A stretch of 64,000 bases of DNA from Pseudaminobacter soli (ex Li et al. 2025). Lineage in GTDB: Bacteria; Pseudomonadota; Alphaproteobacteria; Rhizobiales; Rhizobiaceae. Position numbers and translations under genes: made by a program. Positions 33,384-44,098 of the stretch are shown here, piece after piece. The notes beneath the pieces were generated by a model. The model saw only the letters and a list, made by a program, of their open reading frames with translations, searched no databases and was not told the origin of the DNA. How positions within the stretch are numbered: position 1 is the stretch's first letter; every line of letters starts with the position of its first letter. The stretch spans positions 291,010-355,009 of the forward strand of contig NZ_PXYL01000005.1 in assembly GCF_003012705.1 (NCBI RefSeq). Direction: 5' to 3'.

Positions 33384-35270
33384 ATGACAATTGCAGCAAG
33401 CGCCGGCTCGGCGCCACGCAGCATGACCCGGGAGGAAAAGAAGGTCATCTTCGCCTCCTCGCTGGGCACCGTCTTCGAATGGTATGACTTCTATCTCTAC
33501 GGTTCGCTGGCGGCCTTCATCGGCGCGGCGTTCTTCAGCGAATATCCGGAAGCCACGCGCAACATCTTCGTGCTTTTGGCGTTTGCCGCCGGCTTCCTGG
33601 TACGTCCCTTCGGCGCGCTGGTGTTCGGCCGCATCGGCGACCTCGTCGGCCGCAAATACACTTTCCTCGTCACCATCCTCATCATGGGTTCGTCCACCTT
33701 CCTGGTCGGCCTGCTGCCCGGCTCGGCGTCCATCGGCATCGCCGCCCCGATCATCCTGATCGTGTTGCGCATGCTGCAAGGCCTTGCGCTGGGTGGTGAA
33801 TATGGCGGTGCCGCCACCTATGTGGCCGAGCATGCGCCCAACGACCGCCGCGGCTTCTACACCTCGTGGATCCAGACCACGGCCACGCTCGGCCTGTTCC
33901 TGTCGCTGGTCGTCATTCTGGTCGTCCAGAGCTGGCTCGGCGCCGACGCCTTCAAGGCATGGGGCTGGCGCGTGCCCTTCCTGATCTCGGTGCTGCTGCT
34001 CGGCATCTCGGTTTGGATTCGACTGACCCTGAACGAGTCGCCGGCCTTCAAGAAGATGAAGGAAGAGGGCAAGGGCTCCAAGGCACCGCTGAAGGAAGCC
34101 TTCGGCCAGTGGAAGAACGCCAGGATCGCGCTGCTGGCGCTGCTCGGCCTTACCGCCGGCCAGGCCGTGGTGTGGTATTCGGGCCAGTTCTACGCGCTGT
34201 TCTTCTTGCAGAACGTGCTGAAGGTCGACGCCTATTCGGTCAACGTCATGATCGCGACCGCCCTGGCCATCGGCTCCATCTTCTTCGTGGTCTTCGGCTG
34301 GCTGTCCGACAAGATCGGCCGCAAGCCGATCATCATGCTGGGCCTTGCGCTCGCTGTCGTGACCTACTTCCCGCTGTTCAAGGCGCTGACCTGGGCCGCC
34401 AATCCGGCGCTGGCAACCGCCCAGCAGAACGTCCGCGCAACGGTGACCGCAGCGCCCGGCGACTGCAGGTTCCAGTTCAACCCGACCGGAACGGCGAAGT
34501 TCACCACGTCCTGCGATATCGCGACCGCGTTCCTGACCAACAACTCAGTGCCCTATGACATCGTGGCGACTGCCGCGCCCGGCACCCCGGCAACGGTGAA
34601 GATCGGTGACGAGACCACCGAATCCTTCGATGCCATCGCCGCGGGCGACCAGGCCAAGGCCAAGCAGGCGGCCTTCGCCAAGTCGGTCAACATCGCGCTG
34701 CACGACGCCGGCTATCCGCTGGTCCGCGAGGCTTCGAAGGTTCCCGACGTCAAGCTCGATGCCTTCGTCGCCGCCAATCCCGAACTGAAGCTCGATGCGG
34801 CCACGATCCGCGCCGGCGAAAAGACCATGGTTCCGGTGGCCGACCTGATCGCCAGCAAGGCAATCACTGCGGAAGAAGCAGGCAGCGCGACCGAAATGCC
34901 GGTCTATACCATCGCCAGCAGCGGCGCCTTCAAGATGATCGCCGATCCCGCTGCGGTGAACTGGCCGCTGACGATCCTCATCCTGTTCATCCTCGTGCTC
35001 TACGTCACGATGGTGTACGGGCCAATCGCGGCGATCCTGGTGGAGATGTTCCCCACCCGCATCCGCTACACCGGCATGTCGCTGCCCTACCACATCGGCA
35101 ACGGCTGGTTCGGCGGCCTGCTGCCTGCAACGGTGTTCGCGATGAGCGCTTTCAAGGGCGATATCTACTATGGCCTCTGGTACCCGATCGTGATCGCGGC
35201 GATGTCGCTGATCATCGGCATGATCTTCATCCGGGATACCAAGGGCGTCGATCTCAACGCGATCAAGTAA
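33384..35270 (+). CDS. MHS-family MFS transporter with a ~190-residue periplasmic insertion
   Basis: 628 residues, about 190 more than the usual 430-450 of metabolite:H+ symporters. The MHS start 'LGTVFEWYDFYLYG' (residues ~28-41) and the cytoplasmic motif 'GRIGDLVGRKY' are clear, as is the repeat in 'LSDKIGRKP'. After TM9 ('LALAVVTYFPLFKAL') the chain leaves the membrane for residues ~337-525 and re-enters at 'WPLTILILFILVLYVTMVYG' (TM10). In MFS topology that loop is periplasmic. The insert has two cysteines ('PGDCRF', 'TTSCDIA') and repeated Ala/Asp/Thr-rich segments. Substrate unknown; relatives carry dicarboxylates, betaines, shikimate. GGGAGG precedes the ATG, and a terminator follows. 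Confidence 0.92.
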   Translation: MTIAASAGSAPRSMTREEKKVIFASSLGTVFEWYDFYLYGSLAAFIGAAFFSEYPEATRNIFVLLAFAAGFLVRPFGALVFGRIGDLVGRKYTFLVTILIMGSSTFLVGLLPGSASIGIAAPIILIVLRMLQGLALGGEYGGAATYVAEHAPNDRRGFYTSWIQTTATLGLFLSLVVILVVQSWLGADAFKAWGWRVPFLISVLLLGISVWIRLTLNESPAFKKMKEEGKGSKAPLKEAFGQWKNARIALLALLGLTAGQAVVWYSGQFYALFFLQNVLKVDAYSVNVMIATALAIGSIFFVVFGWLSDKIGRKPIIMLGLALAVVTYFPLFKALTWAANPALATAQQNVRATVTAAPGDCRFQFNPTGTAKFTTSCDIATAFLTNNSVPYDIVATAAPGTPATVKIGDETTESFDAIAAGDQAKAKQAAFAKSVNIALHDAGYPLVREASKVPDVKLDAFVAANPELKLDAATIRAGEKTMVPVADLIASKAITAEEAGSATEMPVYTIASSGAFKMIADPAAVNWPLTILILFILVLYVTMVYGPIAAILVEMFPTRIRYTGMSLPYHIGNGWFGGLLPATVFAMSAFKGDIYYGLWYPIVIAAMSLIIGMIFIRDTKGVDLNAIK

Positions 35271-35297
35271 GTCTTCCCGAGCAAGGCCGAAAGCGAA

Positions 35298-35334
35298 AAC
35301 CCCGGCGGTCCAACCTGCCGGGGTTTTTCTGTTT
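35298..35334 (+). terminator. Rho-independent terminator of the MHS carrier gene
   Basis: CCCCGGCGG-TCCAACC-TGCCGGGG followed by TTTTT, about 30 bases after the carrier stop. Arms pair over seven to eight GC-rich positions. Confidence 0.85.
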
Positions 35335-35380
35335 CACGCTGTCTCTGGCGGCGCATGTCCGAAACGCCAAACCGCTTCGT

Positions 35381-36264
<884 letters not shown>

Positions 36265-36272
<8 letters not shown>

Positions 36273-39261
36273 TGAGGCGCTCTCCCTTCTCGTCGAAGAA
36301 CACGGTGCCGGTCACTTCCACTTCGATGGTGCGGTCGGGCATCGGCACATACAGCGTCTGGCCCACGCGGTCGCGTCCGCCGGCCACCAGTCCCAGCGCA
36401 ATCGAGCGGCCGCAATTCTCCGACCAGTAGCTGGAGGTGACGTGGCCGATCATCTTCATCGGGATCGGCTGCTTCGGATCGGCGACGATCTGTGCGCCCT
36501 CCTCCAGCACCTCCTTCGGGTCCTTGGTCTTGAGGCCGACGAGCTGCCTCCGGCCCTTGGCGATCAGGTCCGGACGCATCATGCCGCGAATGCCGACGAA
36601 GTCGGTCTTCTTCTTGCCCACTGCCCAGTCGAGCCCGGCGTCGTTGCAGGTGACGGTACCGTCAGTGTCCTGGCCGACGATGATGTAGCCCTTCTCGGCG
36701 CGCAGCACGTGCATCGCCTCGGTGCCGTAGGCGCAGGCGCCGTGCTTCTGACCCTCGGCCCACAGCGCTTCCCACACCGCCTGGCCGTAATCGGCCGGGA
36801 CGTTGACTTCGAAGCCGCGATCGCCGGTAAACGACATGCGGAAGAGCCTGGTCGGCACGCCGCAGATCTTGCCTTCGCGCACCGACATATGCGGCATCGC
36901 CTCGTCCGACAGGTCGATGCCCTCGACCAGCGGCTCGATGATCTTGCGCGAGTTCGGGCCCTGCACGGCAATCACCGCCCACTGTTCGGACACCGAGGTC
37001 AGCCAGGCATTGAGATGCGGGAACTCGGTCTGCAGATAGTCTTCCATATGGTTCATGACGCGGGCGGCGCCGCCCGTCGTCGTCGTCACATGGAAACGGT
37101 CAGCGGCCAGGCGTCCAACCACGCCGTCGTCATAGATGAAACCGTCTTCGCGCAGCATGATGCCATAGCGGCAGCGGCCGGGCTCCAGCTTCTCCCACGG
37201 ATTGGTGTAGAGCAGTTCCATGAACTTGGCCGCATCCGGGCCGACCACCTCGATCTTGCCGAGGGTGGAGGCATCGAACAGACCGGCCGACTTGCGAACC
37301 GTCACGCATTCGCGGTTGACGGCCGCGTGCATGTCTTCGCCCGCCCTCGGGAAATACCAAGCGCGCTTCCACTGGCCGACATCCTCGAACACTGCGCCAT
37401 GCGCCTCGGCCCAGCCATGCATGGCCGTCTTGCGGGTCGGGTCGAACAGAGCGCCGCGGCCATGGTTGACGATCGAGCCGAAAGTCACCGGCGTATAGGG
37501 CGCACGGAAGGTGGTGAGGCCCACCTGCGGAATCGGCTTGTCCAGCGTCTCGGCGGCGATCGCCAGGCCGTGCATGTTGGACGTCTTGCCCTGGTCGGTC
37601 GCCATGCCGTTGGTGGTGAAGCGCTTGACGTGCTCGATGGAGCGCATGCCCTCGCGCACGGCCAGACGAATGTCCTTGGCGGTCACGTCGTTCTGGAAGT
37701 CGACGAAAGCCTTTACGGTCGTGTCCGGGCCGGCGCCGGGGCCAGCGCCCAGCATGCCGCGCGACCAGCTTTCGCTCGCCTCGACCTTGGGCTTTGCACC
37801 CTTGCCGGCCTTGACGCCCGCTTCCTTGGCGGCCTTCGCGCCGGCCGCATAGGCTTCCTCAACGCTGGCCGAGAGGCCGTCGGTGCCATTGCAGGCGCCG
37901 ACCGACACGCAGTCTTGCGCATAGGCGCCGGGCAGGAACCGCTTGGTCTCCTCGTCAAAAGCCACCTTGCCGCGCGACTGCGAGAACAGATGCACGGAAG
38001 GCGTCCAGCCAGCCGACATCAAGAGCGCGTCGACCGGAATGGTGCGCTCGCCGCCGCCGTTCTTGGGCTGGATGGTCATGGACGAGATGCGCAGGCGGCC
38101 GGCGGTGCGGATGACCGCGCGGCCGTGATTGATCTCGATGTTGAGCGCGCGCGCCTGTTCGACCAGCTCGCCCGACGGGTTGTCGCGCAGGTCGACGATT
38201 GCCGCGATGTTGACGCCGGCCTTCTTGAGGTCGATCGCCGCCGCATAGGCGCTGTCGTTGGCGGTGTAGACGCCGACATTTTTGCCGACGGCGACGCCGT
38301 AGTGGTTGAGATAGGTGCGTGCGGCCGAGGCCAGCATCACGCCCGGCCGGTCGTTATCGGCAAACACCATGTGGCGCTCGATGGCGCCGGAGGCCAGCAC
38401 CACGCGCTTGGCGCGCACCTGCCAGAGGCGCTCGCGCGGCAGGTCGCGGTCGGGGCTTGCCACATGGTCGGTCACGCGCTCGACGAGACCGACGAAGTTC
38501 TGCGCGTAGTAGCCGAAGGCGGTCGTGCGCGACAGCAGGCGCACATTGTCCATGGCCGCAAGCTTGGCCACGGTTGCCTGCGCCCAGCTCCAGCCATCGG
38601 CGCCGTCGATCACAGCACCTGCTTCGAAGCGCAGTGCGCCACCGAATTCGGCCTGCTCGTCGGCGAGGATCACGCGCGCGCCGGTTTCAGCCGCAGCAAG
38701 CGCCGCCGCGATGCCGGCGGCACCGCCGCCCAGCACCAGCACGTCGCAGTGTTCGTAGCGCGCGGAATAGTGGTCGGAATCCGGCTGGTCCGGCGCCACG
38801 CCAAGGCCCGCCGCTTCGCGGATCTTCGGCTCGTAAAAGTTCTTCCAGGCCGCCTTCGGCCACATGAAAGTCTTGTAGTAGAAGCCAGCCGAGAACATGG
38901 GCGAGGCAAGGTCGTTCACCGCGCCGACGTCGAAGGACAGCGACGGCCAGCGGTTCTGCGAATTCGCCTTCAGCCCGTCATAGAGCTCCTGAACGGTCGC
39001 GCGGACGTTCGGCGTCTTGCGGGTGGCGTCGCGCTCGACGCCGACCAGCGCGTTCGGCTCCTCGGCGCCTGCCGAGAGAATGCCGCGCGGGCGGTGATAC
39101 TTGAACGAGCGGCCGACCAGATGAACGCCATTGGCGAGCAGTGCCGAAGCAAGCGTGTCGCCCTCAAGGCCGGTCAGCTGCTGGCCGTCGAAGGTGAAGC
39201 GCAGAGTCTTTGCCGGGGTCAGTCGGCCCTGGCCTGCAATGCGGTGCGTGGCGGCCATCAC
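36265..39261 (-). CDS. soxA: Sarcosine oxidase alpha subunit (SoxA), copy 2
   Basis: 998 residues. N-terminal Fer2_4-like part with 'GLEGDTLASALLANG' and 'GRSFKYHRPRGIL'; NAD-binding domain starting 'CDVLVLGGGAAGIAAA' (about residue 170); GcvT-like C-terminal half from about 610, with 'LFDASTLGKIEVVGPDAAKF' in part. Compared with copy 1 it carries about 35 extra residues around 485-520, a Gly/Lys/Ala-rich linker ('KAAKEAGVKAGKGAKPKVEA') before the 'KAFVDFQNDVTAKDI' strand. It overlaps soxD2 by four bases and soxG2 by eight. It holds FAD and NAD and transfers the methyl carbon to tetrahydrofolate. Confidence 0.95.
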
Positions 39262-39647
39262 GCGTCTCCCTTCTGTGCGGCGCGCTTGGCGGCCGGCTTC
39301 TTGGTTTTGTCTTCCTGCGGGTCGACCTCGGCGGCCACGGCCGCCGGCTTGTCGGTCTTCATGATCTTGGCCAGGTCAGGCTTGGGCTCGCCAGCCTTGT
39401 AGGTCATCACGAACTTGTCGCTGACGGTGTCGCGCACCGCATTGAAGAAGCGCGCGCAGCCATGGATGTGGCGCCAGCGCTCGAAAATGATGCCCTTGGG
39501 ATTTGAGCGGATGAAGAAGAACTTTTCGAAGTCCTCGTCGCTCTCGGCGGCAATGTTGGTCGAGCGTGCGATATGCGCCTCGCCGGCATTGCGGAACTCG
39601 AGTTCCGGACGCTCTTCCTCGCAATAGGGGCAGCGGATGAGAAGCAT
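39258..39647 (-). CDS. soxD: Sarcosine oxidase delta subunit (SoxD), copy 2, with a Lys/Ala-rich tail
   Basis: 129 residues, about 30-40 longer than usual SoxD. The zinc ligands are present with the standard H-x3-C spacing: 'CPYCEEERPELEF' (Cys6, Cys9) and 'RHIHGCARFF' (His60, Cys64). The conserved 'IRSNPKG' precedes the second pair. After about residue 90 the protein ends in a charged low-complexity tail: 'KTKKPAAKRAAQK'. Such tails are seen in rhizobial SoxD but their role is unknown. The gene ends on the soxA2 start (ATGA overlap). It is separated from soxB2 by a 49-base palindromic repeat, unlike copy 1. Confidence 0.92.
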   Translation of the reverse strand: MLLIRCPYCEEERPELEFRNAGEAHIARSTNIAAESDEDFEKFFFIRSNPKGIIFERWRHIHGCARFFNAVRDTVSDKFVMTYKAGEPKPDLAKIMKTDKPAAVAAEVDPQEDKTKKPAAKRAAQKGDA

Positions 39648-39663
39648 TTTTGTCCCTTCCTCA

Positions 39664-39712
39664 GAGCATGATCCCGAAAAATGGAAACCGGTTTTCGGAA
39701 AAGATCATGCTC
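39664..39712. repeat. Mesorhizobium-type palindromic repeat inside sox operon 2
   Basis: GAGCATGATC (39664-39673) pairs with GATCATGCTC (39703-39712); the middle has AAACCGGTTT, itself palindromic, flanked by CGAAAA and TTTTCG. The whole 49-base unit folds on itself and closely resembles the repeat scattered through intergenic regions of Mesorhizobium-like genomes. It separates soxB2 and soxD2 by 73 bases; it could process or stabilise the mRNA. Confidence 0.75.
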
Positions 39713-39720
39713 AAACAAAA

Positions 39721-40974
39721 TCAGTGAGCCACGGCGGCGGCGGCCGCTTCGTCGATCAGGCGGCCGGTGCGGAAGCGCTCCAGCGTGAACGGCGCGTTGA
39801 TCGGGTGCGGCTCGTCGCGCGCGATGGTGTGGGCAAATACGTGGCCCGAGCCCGGCGTCGCCTTGAAGCCGCCCGTGCCCCAGCCGCAATTGACATAGAG
39901 CCCCTGCACCGGCGTCTTGGCCAGGATCGGCGAGCGGTCCGGCGTGACGTCGACGATGCCGCCCCACGAACGCAGCATCTTCATGCGCGTGAACATGGGG
40001 AACATCTCGCAGATGGCGTCGAGCGTGTGGTTGAGGATATGGAGCCCACCAGTCTGCGAATAGGAAATATACTGGTCGGTGCCGGCGCCGATGACCAGCT
40101 CGCCCTTGTCGGACTGCGAGATATAGGCATGCACCGTGTTCGACATCACCACGCAGGGGAACACCGGCTTGACCGGCTCGGACACCAGCGCCTGCAGCGG
40201 ATAGCTTTCCAGCGGCATGCGCACATCGGCCATGCCCATCACCACCGAGGAATGGCCGGCCGCAACCACGCCGATCTTCTTGGCGCCGATGAAGCCGCGC
40301 GAGGTCTCGACGCCGGTGACGGCACCGTTCGGCGCGCGGCGAATGCCGGTGACTTCGCAGTTCTGGATGATGTGCACGCCGCGCGCCGAAGCGCCGCGCG
40401 CATAGCCCCAGGCCACCGCGTCGTGGCGAGCCGTGCCGCCGCGCCGCTGCAGCGCAGCACCCACGACCGGATAGCGCGCATCCTTGGAGATATTGAGCGG
40501 CGGGCAGTATTCCTTGGCCTGCTCCGGCGTCAGCCATTCATTGTCGACGCCGTTCAGTCGGTTGGCATGGATGTGGCGCTTGAACACCTGCACGTCGTGC
40601 ACATTGTGGGCCAGCATCATCACGCCGCGCGCCGAATACATGACGTTGTAGTTGAGGTCCTGGCTGAGACCGTCCCACAGTTTCACGGCGTGGTCGTAGA
40701 TGCCCGCGCTCTCGTCATAGAGATAGTTGGAGCGGATGATGGTGGTGTTGCGGCCGGTGTTGCCGCCGCCCAGCCAGCCCTTTTCCAGCACCGCGACATT
40801 GGTGATGCCATGTTCCTTGGCAAGGTAGTAGGCAGTGGCCAGGCCATGGCCGCCGGCGCCGATGATGATGACGTCGTATTCAGCCTTCGGCTCGGGCGAG
40901 GACCATTGTTCCTCCCAGCCCTTGTGGCCGCGCATGGCTTCGCGGGCGATGGCAAATACCGAATATTTCCGCAT
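39721..40974 (-). CDS. soxB: Sarcosine oxidase beta subunit (SoxB), copy 2
   Basis: 417 residues, same length as copy 1. FAD motif '[18 protein letters not shown]' (residues ~35-52), '[17 protein letters not shown]' after it, and 'TARHDAVAW' with His184, by position the expected covalent-FMN histidine. C-terminal '[16 protein letters not shown]' closes the FAD site. Start at 40974 matches copy 1; the frame to 41142 is an N-terminal extension without support. Copies 1 and 2 share the motifs but differ in substrate-side segments (for example copy 1 'YGQRGNL' against copy 2 'YSQTGGL'). It starts sox operon 2 and is divergent from rpsU. Confidence 0.95.
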   Translation of the reverse strand: MRKYSVFAIAREAMRGHKGWEEQWSSPEPKAEYDVIIIGAGGHGLATAYYLAKEHGITNVAVLEKGWLGGGNTGRNTTIIRSNYLYDESAGIYDHAVKLWDGLSQDLNYNVMYSARGVMMLAHNVHDVQVFKRHIHANRLNGVDNEWLTPEQAKEYCPPLNISKDARYPVVGAALQRRGGTARHDAVAWGYARGASARGVHIIQNCEVTGIRRAPNGAVTGVETSRGFIGAKKIGVVAAGHSSVVMGMADVRMPLESYPLQALVSEPVKPVFPCVVMSNTVHAYISQSDKGELVIGAGTDQYISYSQTGGLHILNHTLDAICEMFPMFTRMKMLRSWGGIVDVTPDRSPILAKTPVQGLYVNCGWGTGGFKATPGSGHVFAHTIARDEPHPINAPFTLERFRTGRLIDEAAAAAVAH

Positions 40975-41373
40975 GGGCTTTGGCCTCGTGGATGCCGGAA
41001 GAAGTCGTGCCTGATTCAGACGGGCGAGGTGTACCACTAGCGAAAAGCCAGGACCAGCTTTGCGCTGTTTGCGACGGCGCTTGCCGCTTTGCGCCAGCAG
41101 GTCTGCGACATTAGGCCTGCCAGTCCTCTCCCCCGATTCCATCGCAGCGATTTCAGGTTGACCTCCACCCTGAAGGGATCATAGTGGTTGCGACGACTGG
41201 TTTGATCACACTCGTGCTTTTCCAGCGGGTTTTCAGGGCTTTTGTCCAATCCCCTCTCGACAGCGCCCCTTGATTCTGCTATCAGCCGCCCCAATTCGCG
41301 GTGGTGAGCACTGCGAAAGCAGTAGCCTTTCGCCCCGCATTAACGAATTCGAACCGGAAAGACAGGATCGCCC
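40975..41373. other. Divergent intergenic region between soxB2 and rpsU
   Basis: About 400 bases. It should hold promoters for sox operon 2 (complement) and rpsU (plus). I see no copy of the TAGACAT/ATGTCTA palindrome found before sox operon 1, so the two sox operons appear to be regulated differently. No good small frame. The stretch 41270-41340 with TTGATTCTGC followed by TATCAG may be part of the rpsU promoter. Confidence 0.4.
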
Positions 41374-41622
41374 GTGCAGGTACTCGTCCGCGACAACAAC
41401 GTTGATCAGGCGCTTCGCGCCCTCAAGAAGAAGATGCAGCGTGAAGGTATCTTCCGTGAAATGAAGATGCGCGGCCACTATGAGAAGCCTTCGGAGAAGC
41501 GTGCTCGCGAGAAGGCTGAGGCCGTTCGCCGCGCTCGCAAGCTGGCCCGCAAGCGCGCCCAGCGTGAAGGCCTGCTGCCGATGACGCCGCGTCCGGCCGC
41601 TGCGGCTCGTCCGGCGCGTTAA
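41374..41622 (+). CDS. rpsU: 30S ribosomal protein bS21
   Basis: 82 residues from a GTG at 41374. Start '[20 protein letters not shown]' in part and the very basic, Arg/Lys-rich body ('[19 protein letters not shown]') are diagnostic of bS21. The protein binds the 3' end of 16S rRNA and helps initiation. The C-terminus ends with an Ala/Pro/Arg tail ('[11 protein letters not shown]') as in rhizobial S21. A terminator follows 37 bases later, so it is probably a single-gene unit. Confidence 0.97.
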   Translation: MQVLVRDNNVDQALRALKKKMQREGIFREMKMRGHYEKPSEKRAREKAEAVRRARKLARKRAQREGLLPMTPRPAAAARPAR

Positions 41623-41658
41623 TCTCGCCAAGTTTTCGTCCTTTTCCGAGGATAGCGG

Positions 41659-41696
41659 AAGGTGGGGTGACACGCAGTCACCGCCACCTTTTTGTT
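41659..41696 (+). terminator. Rho-independent terminator of rpsU
   Basis: GGTGGGGTGA(C) at 41661-41671 pairs with (G)TCACCGCCACC at 41677-41688, one bulge, followed by TTTTTGTTTTGTT. Confidence 0.85.
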
Positions 41697-41774
41697 TTGT
41701 TCGGGAAATGAGCTTTATGCTGCCGCTGGGCGCGAACGTGATGTTCCAGCGGAATGGGAAGGGATTAAGCAGCG

Positions 41775-42617
41775 ATGGAAGCAGTGACCGGGGACCGCAG
41801 GAACATTTGGCGCGGCCCAGCCATGATCGCGACGATGCTTTCGGGCCTGGCGCTTGCCGCCTGTCAATCGGGGCCGGCCGGCGAAATCAGCAGCATCGAC
41901 ACCGCACAGGGATCGAGCGGAAACATCTCGTCGCTATCGTCGGTGATCGCGCGCAACCCGCAGGATCCGGAAGCCTACAATGTGCGCGGCTCGGCCTATG
42001 GTCGCGGCGGCAAATATCGTGAGGCGCTGAAGGATTTCGACACGGCCATCCAGCTTCGCCCGGATTTCTACCAGGCCTATGCCAACCGCGCGCTGATCCA
42101 GCGTTCGCTCGGCGACCAGAACGCAGCACTTGCCGACTACAGCAAGGCGCTGCAGATCAATTCGAACTATGACACAGCCTATATCGGCCGCGGCAATCTC
42201 TACCGCAAGGCCGGGCGCGTCCAGGAAGCCTTCAACGACTTCCAGCGGGCCATCCAACTCGACACCACCGACCCGCGCGCCTACCACAATCGCGGCCTGA
42301 TCTATCAGCTGCAGGGTCAGCACGCCTATGCCATCGAAGACTTCTCGAAGGCGATCTCGCTGGCACCGGACGCCGCCGAACCCTACAACGGACGCGGCCT
42401 CTCCTATCTCGCCATGAAGGACGAGGACAACGCCTTCGCCGATTTCAACATGGCCATCAAGCTCGACGGCAACATCGCCGAAAGCTGGGCCAACCAGGCG
42501 CTGATCTACGAGCGCCGCGGCGACAAGGCCAAGGCCGCCCGCTCCTACGCCCAGGCTGCCAGGCTCGACCCGAACTACAAGCCGGCAACCGAAGGCCTGG
42601 CGCGCACACGCGGCTAA
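41775..42617 (+). CDS. TPR-repeat lipoprotein (NlpI-like)
   Basis: 280 residues. After an Arg-rich start there is a hydrophobic stretch ending in the lipobox 'LALAAC' (Cys about residue 30), so the protein should be lipidated and held in the envelope. It is then made almost wholly of tetratricopeptide repeats, each about 34 residues: units such as 'AYNVRGSAYGRGGKYREALK', 'AYANRALIQRSLGDQNAALA' and 'AYIGRGNLYRKAGRVQEAFN' (20 residues each) show the W/A-Y-Y spacing typical of TPR. Six or so repeats are present. TPR lipoproteins act as scaffolds, for example for cell-wall hydrolases. A perfect terminator lies directly after it. Confidence 0.88.
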   Translation: MEAVTGDRRNIWRGPAMIATMLSGLALAACQSGPAGEISSIDTAQGSSGNISSLSSVIARNPQDPEAYNVRGSAYGRGGKYREALKDFDTAIQLRPDFYQAYANRALIQRSLGDQNAALADYSKALQINSNYDTAYIGRGNLYRKAGRVQEAFNDFQRAIQLDTTDPRAYHNRGLIYQLQGQHAYAIEDFSKAISLAPDAAEPYNGRGLSYLAMKDEDNAFADFNMAIKLDGNIAESWANQALIYERRGDKAKAARSYAQAARLDPNYKPATEGLARTRG

Positions 42618-42643
42618 CCTCTTCCCTAGCTTCACCCTTGACG

Positions 42644-42675
42644 AACACCCGGCAGCCTCTGCCGGGTGTTTTCGT
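42644..42675 (+). terminator. Rho-independent terminator after the TPR lipoprotein gene
   Basis: AACACCCGGCAG (42644-42655), loop CCT, CTGCCGGGTGTT (42659-42670), then TTCG TTTG: twelve-base perfect arms with a U-rich end. Confidence 0.9.
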
Positions 42676-42791
42676 TTGCGACGAATTTTGCGGCGGGAAC
42701 CTTGCAGGCCGTTGCCGGGTTATCCCCGCAATCGGCGCTATTTGCCGGGGTTTTGTTATTAGCGATTTTCACAAGCGAAGGGATCAAATCG

Positions 42792-43283
42792 ATGAAAGCC
42801 CCCCTCATTGCGGCGGCAATGCTTGCCGCCTCCGTGACCGCATCGACTTTTACCACCCAGGCGCATGCCAACGGCTTCAGGGTCGGCACGCTCACCTGCG
42901 CGATCGGCGGCGGCGCGAGCTTCATCATAGGCTCGAGCAAGGCGGTCGCCTGCACCTTCCAGAGCATCGACAGCAGCTTTCCGCTGGAGACCTACCATGG
43001 CCGTATCGACAAGCTCGGCATCGATGTCGGCCTGACGGACTACGGCAAGCTGGTATGGTGCGTCATCGCCCCGACATGGGACGCCTATCTGCCCGGGCGG
43101 CTGGCCGGCTGGTATGTGGGCGCCAATGCCGAGGCGACCGCCGGCCTAGGCGTGGGCGCCAATCTGCTCGTCGGCGGACTTTGGAACACCTTTGCCCTGC
43201 AACCACTGAGCGTGCAGGGCCAAAGCGGGGTCAACGCGGCGGCAACGGCCGCCAAGCTGGAACTGGTCAGCGACATCCAGTAA
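42792..43283 (+). CDS. Secreted DUF992 protein
   Basis: 163 residues from the ATG at 42792 with AAGGGAT before it; the longer frame from 42666 would begin inside the upstream terminator. The first ~27 residues are a Sec signal ('LIAAAMLAASVTASTFTTQA', then 'HA|N'). The mature part starts 'GFRVGTLTCAIGGGASFIIG' in part and has 'TYHGRIDKLGIDVGLT' and 'GWYVGANAEATAGLGVGANL' in part, the DUF992 pattern seen in alphaproteobacteria. It has three cysteines. Cellular role unknown; probably periplasmic or outer-membrane associated. Confidence 0.85.
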   Translation: MKAPLIAAAMLAASVTASTFTTQAHANGFRVGTLTCAIGGGASFIIGSSKAVACTFQSIDSSFPLETYHGRIDKLGIDVGLTDYGKLVWCVIAPTWDAYLPGRLAGWYVGANAEATAGLGVGANLLVGGLWNTFALQPLSVQGQSGVNAAATAAKLELVSDIQ

Positions 43284-43447
43284 CCCATATCCGGCGATAT
43301 GGCGGCCGGCATAGCGAGCCGGCCGCCATGCGCTTTATCCCTCTCTGCACCAGTGACGCCGGATCGCTTGATCCAGCATCGTCCATCCATTGCCCGCAAT
43401 GTCCATCTGATTTAAAAACCAAATGGTTTCTTAATTGAGTGGACGTC

Positions 43448-44098
43448 ATGCCAGACATCAGTCCGAGTGAAGACCGCATCCTGCGGCTTCTGAAATTCCG
43501 CGGCGACCAGACGACGGCGGCTATCGCCATCCACCTCGACATCACAGCACCAGGCGCGCGCAAGCATCTCAACGGCCTGCTCGAAAACGGTCTCGTCGCC
43601 TTCGAGGACCGAGCCGGCCGCGTCGGCCGGCCCGAGCGCTACTGGCGGCTGACCGATGAGGCGCAAAAGCGCTTTCCCGACAGCCATGCCGTCCTCACCG
43701 TCGAGATGCTGGATTCGGTGCGCGGCCTGTTCGGCGAGGATGGGCTCGACCGGCTGATCGGCGAGCGCGAGCGCCAGATGCTGCGCCGCTACGATGCCGC
43801 ACTTGCAGGTCTGCACGGCATAGGCGAGCGCGTGGCGGCGCTGGCCGAAATCCGCTCGCAGGAAGGCTATCTCGCCGAAGCCGAGCAACTGCCGGGCGGT
43901 GCCTGGCTGCTTGCGGAAAACCATTGCCCGATCTGCGCGGCAGCCAGCAGCTGCCGCAATTTCTGCCGCTCCGAGCTTGCCCTCTTCCGGCAGGTGCTGG
44001 GCGACGACGTCAGCGTCGAACGCATCGATTACATCCTCGAAGGCGCGCGCCGCTGCGCCTATCGCATCCAGCCCGCCTCGGAGGGGCACCACGCATGA
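43448..44098 (+). CDS. HTH transcriptional regulator with C-terminal cysteine cluster (SufR/DeoR-like)
   Basis: 216 residues. The N-terminal half is a winged helix: 'ILRLLKFRGDQTTAAIAIHL' in part (residues ~11-30), then 'DITAPGARKHLNGLLENGLV' and a wing 'RAGRVGRPERYWRLT'. The C-terminal half carries five cysteines: C160, C163, C169, C173 and C203, in 'NHCPICAAASSCRNFCRSEL' and 'RRCAYRI'. This spacing is like the [4Fe-4S]-binding family of SufR, which senses iron-sulfur or redox status. I chose the ATG at 43448; GTG at 43439 is possible. It overlaps the start of the MFS gene (ATGA), so it is probably its local regulator. Confidence 0.85.
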   Translation: MPDISPSEDRILRLLKFRGDQTTAAIAIHLDITAPGARKHLNGLLENGLVAFEDRAGRVGRPERYWRLTDEAQKRFPDSHAVLTVEMLDSVRGLFGEDGLDRLIGERERQMLRRYDAALAGLHGIGERVAALAEIRSQEGYLAEAEQLPGGAWLLAENHCPICAAASSCRNFCRSELALFRQVLGDDVSVERIDYILEGARRCAYRIQPASEGHHA

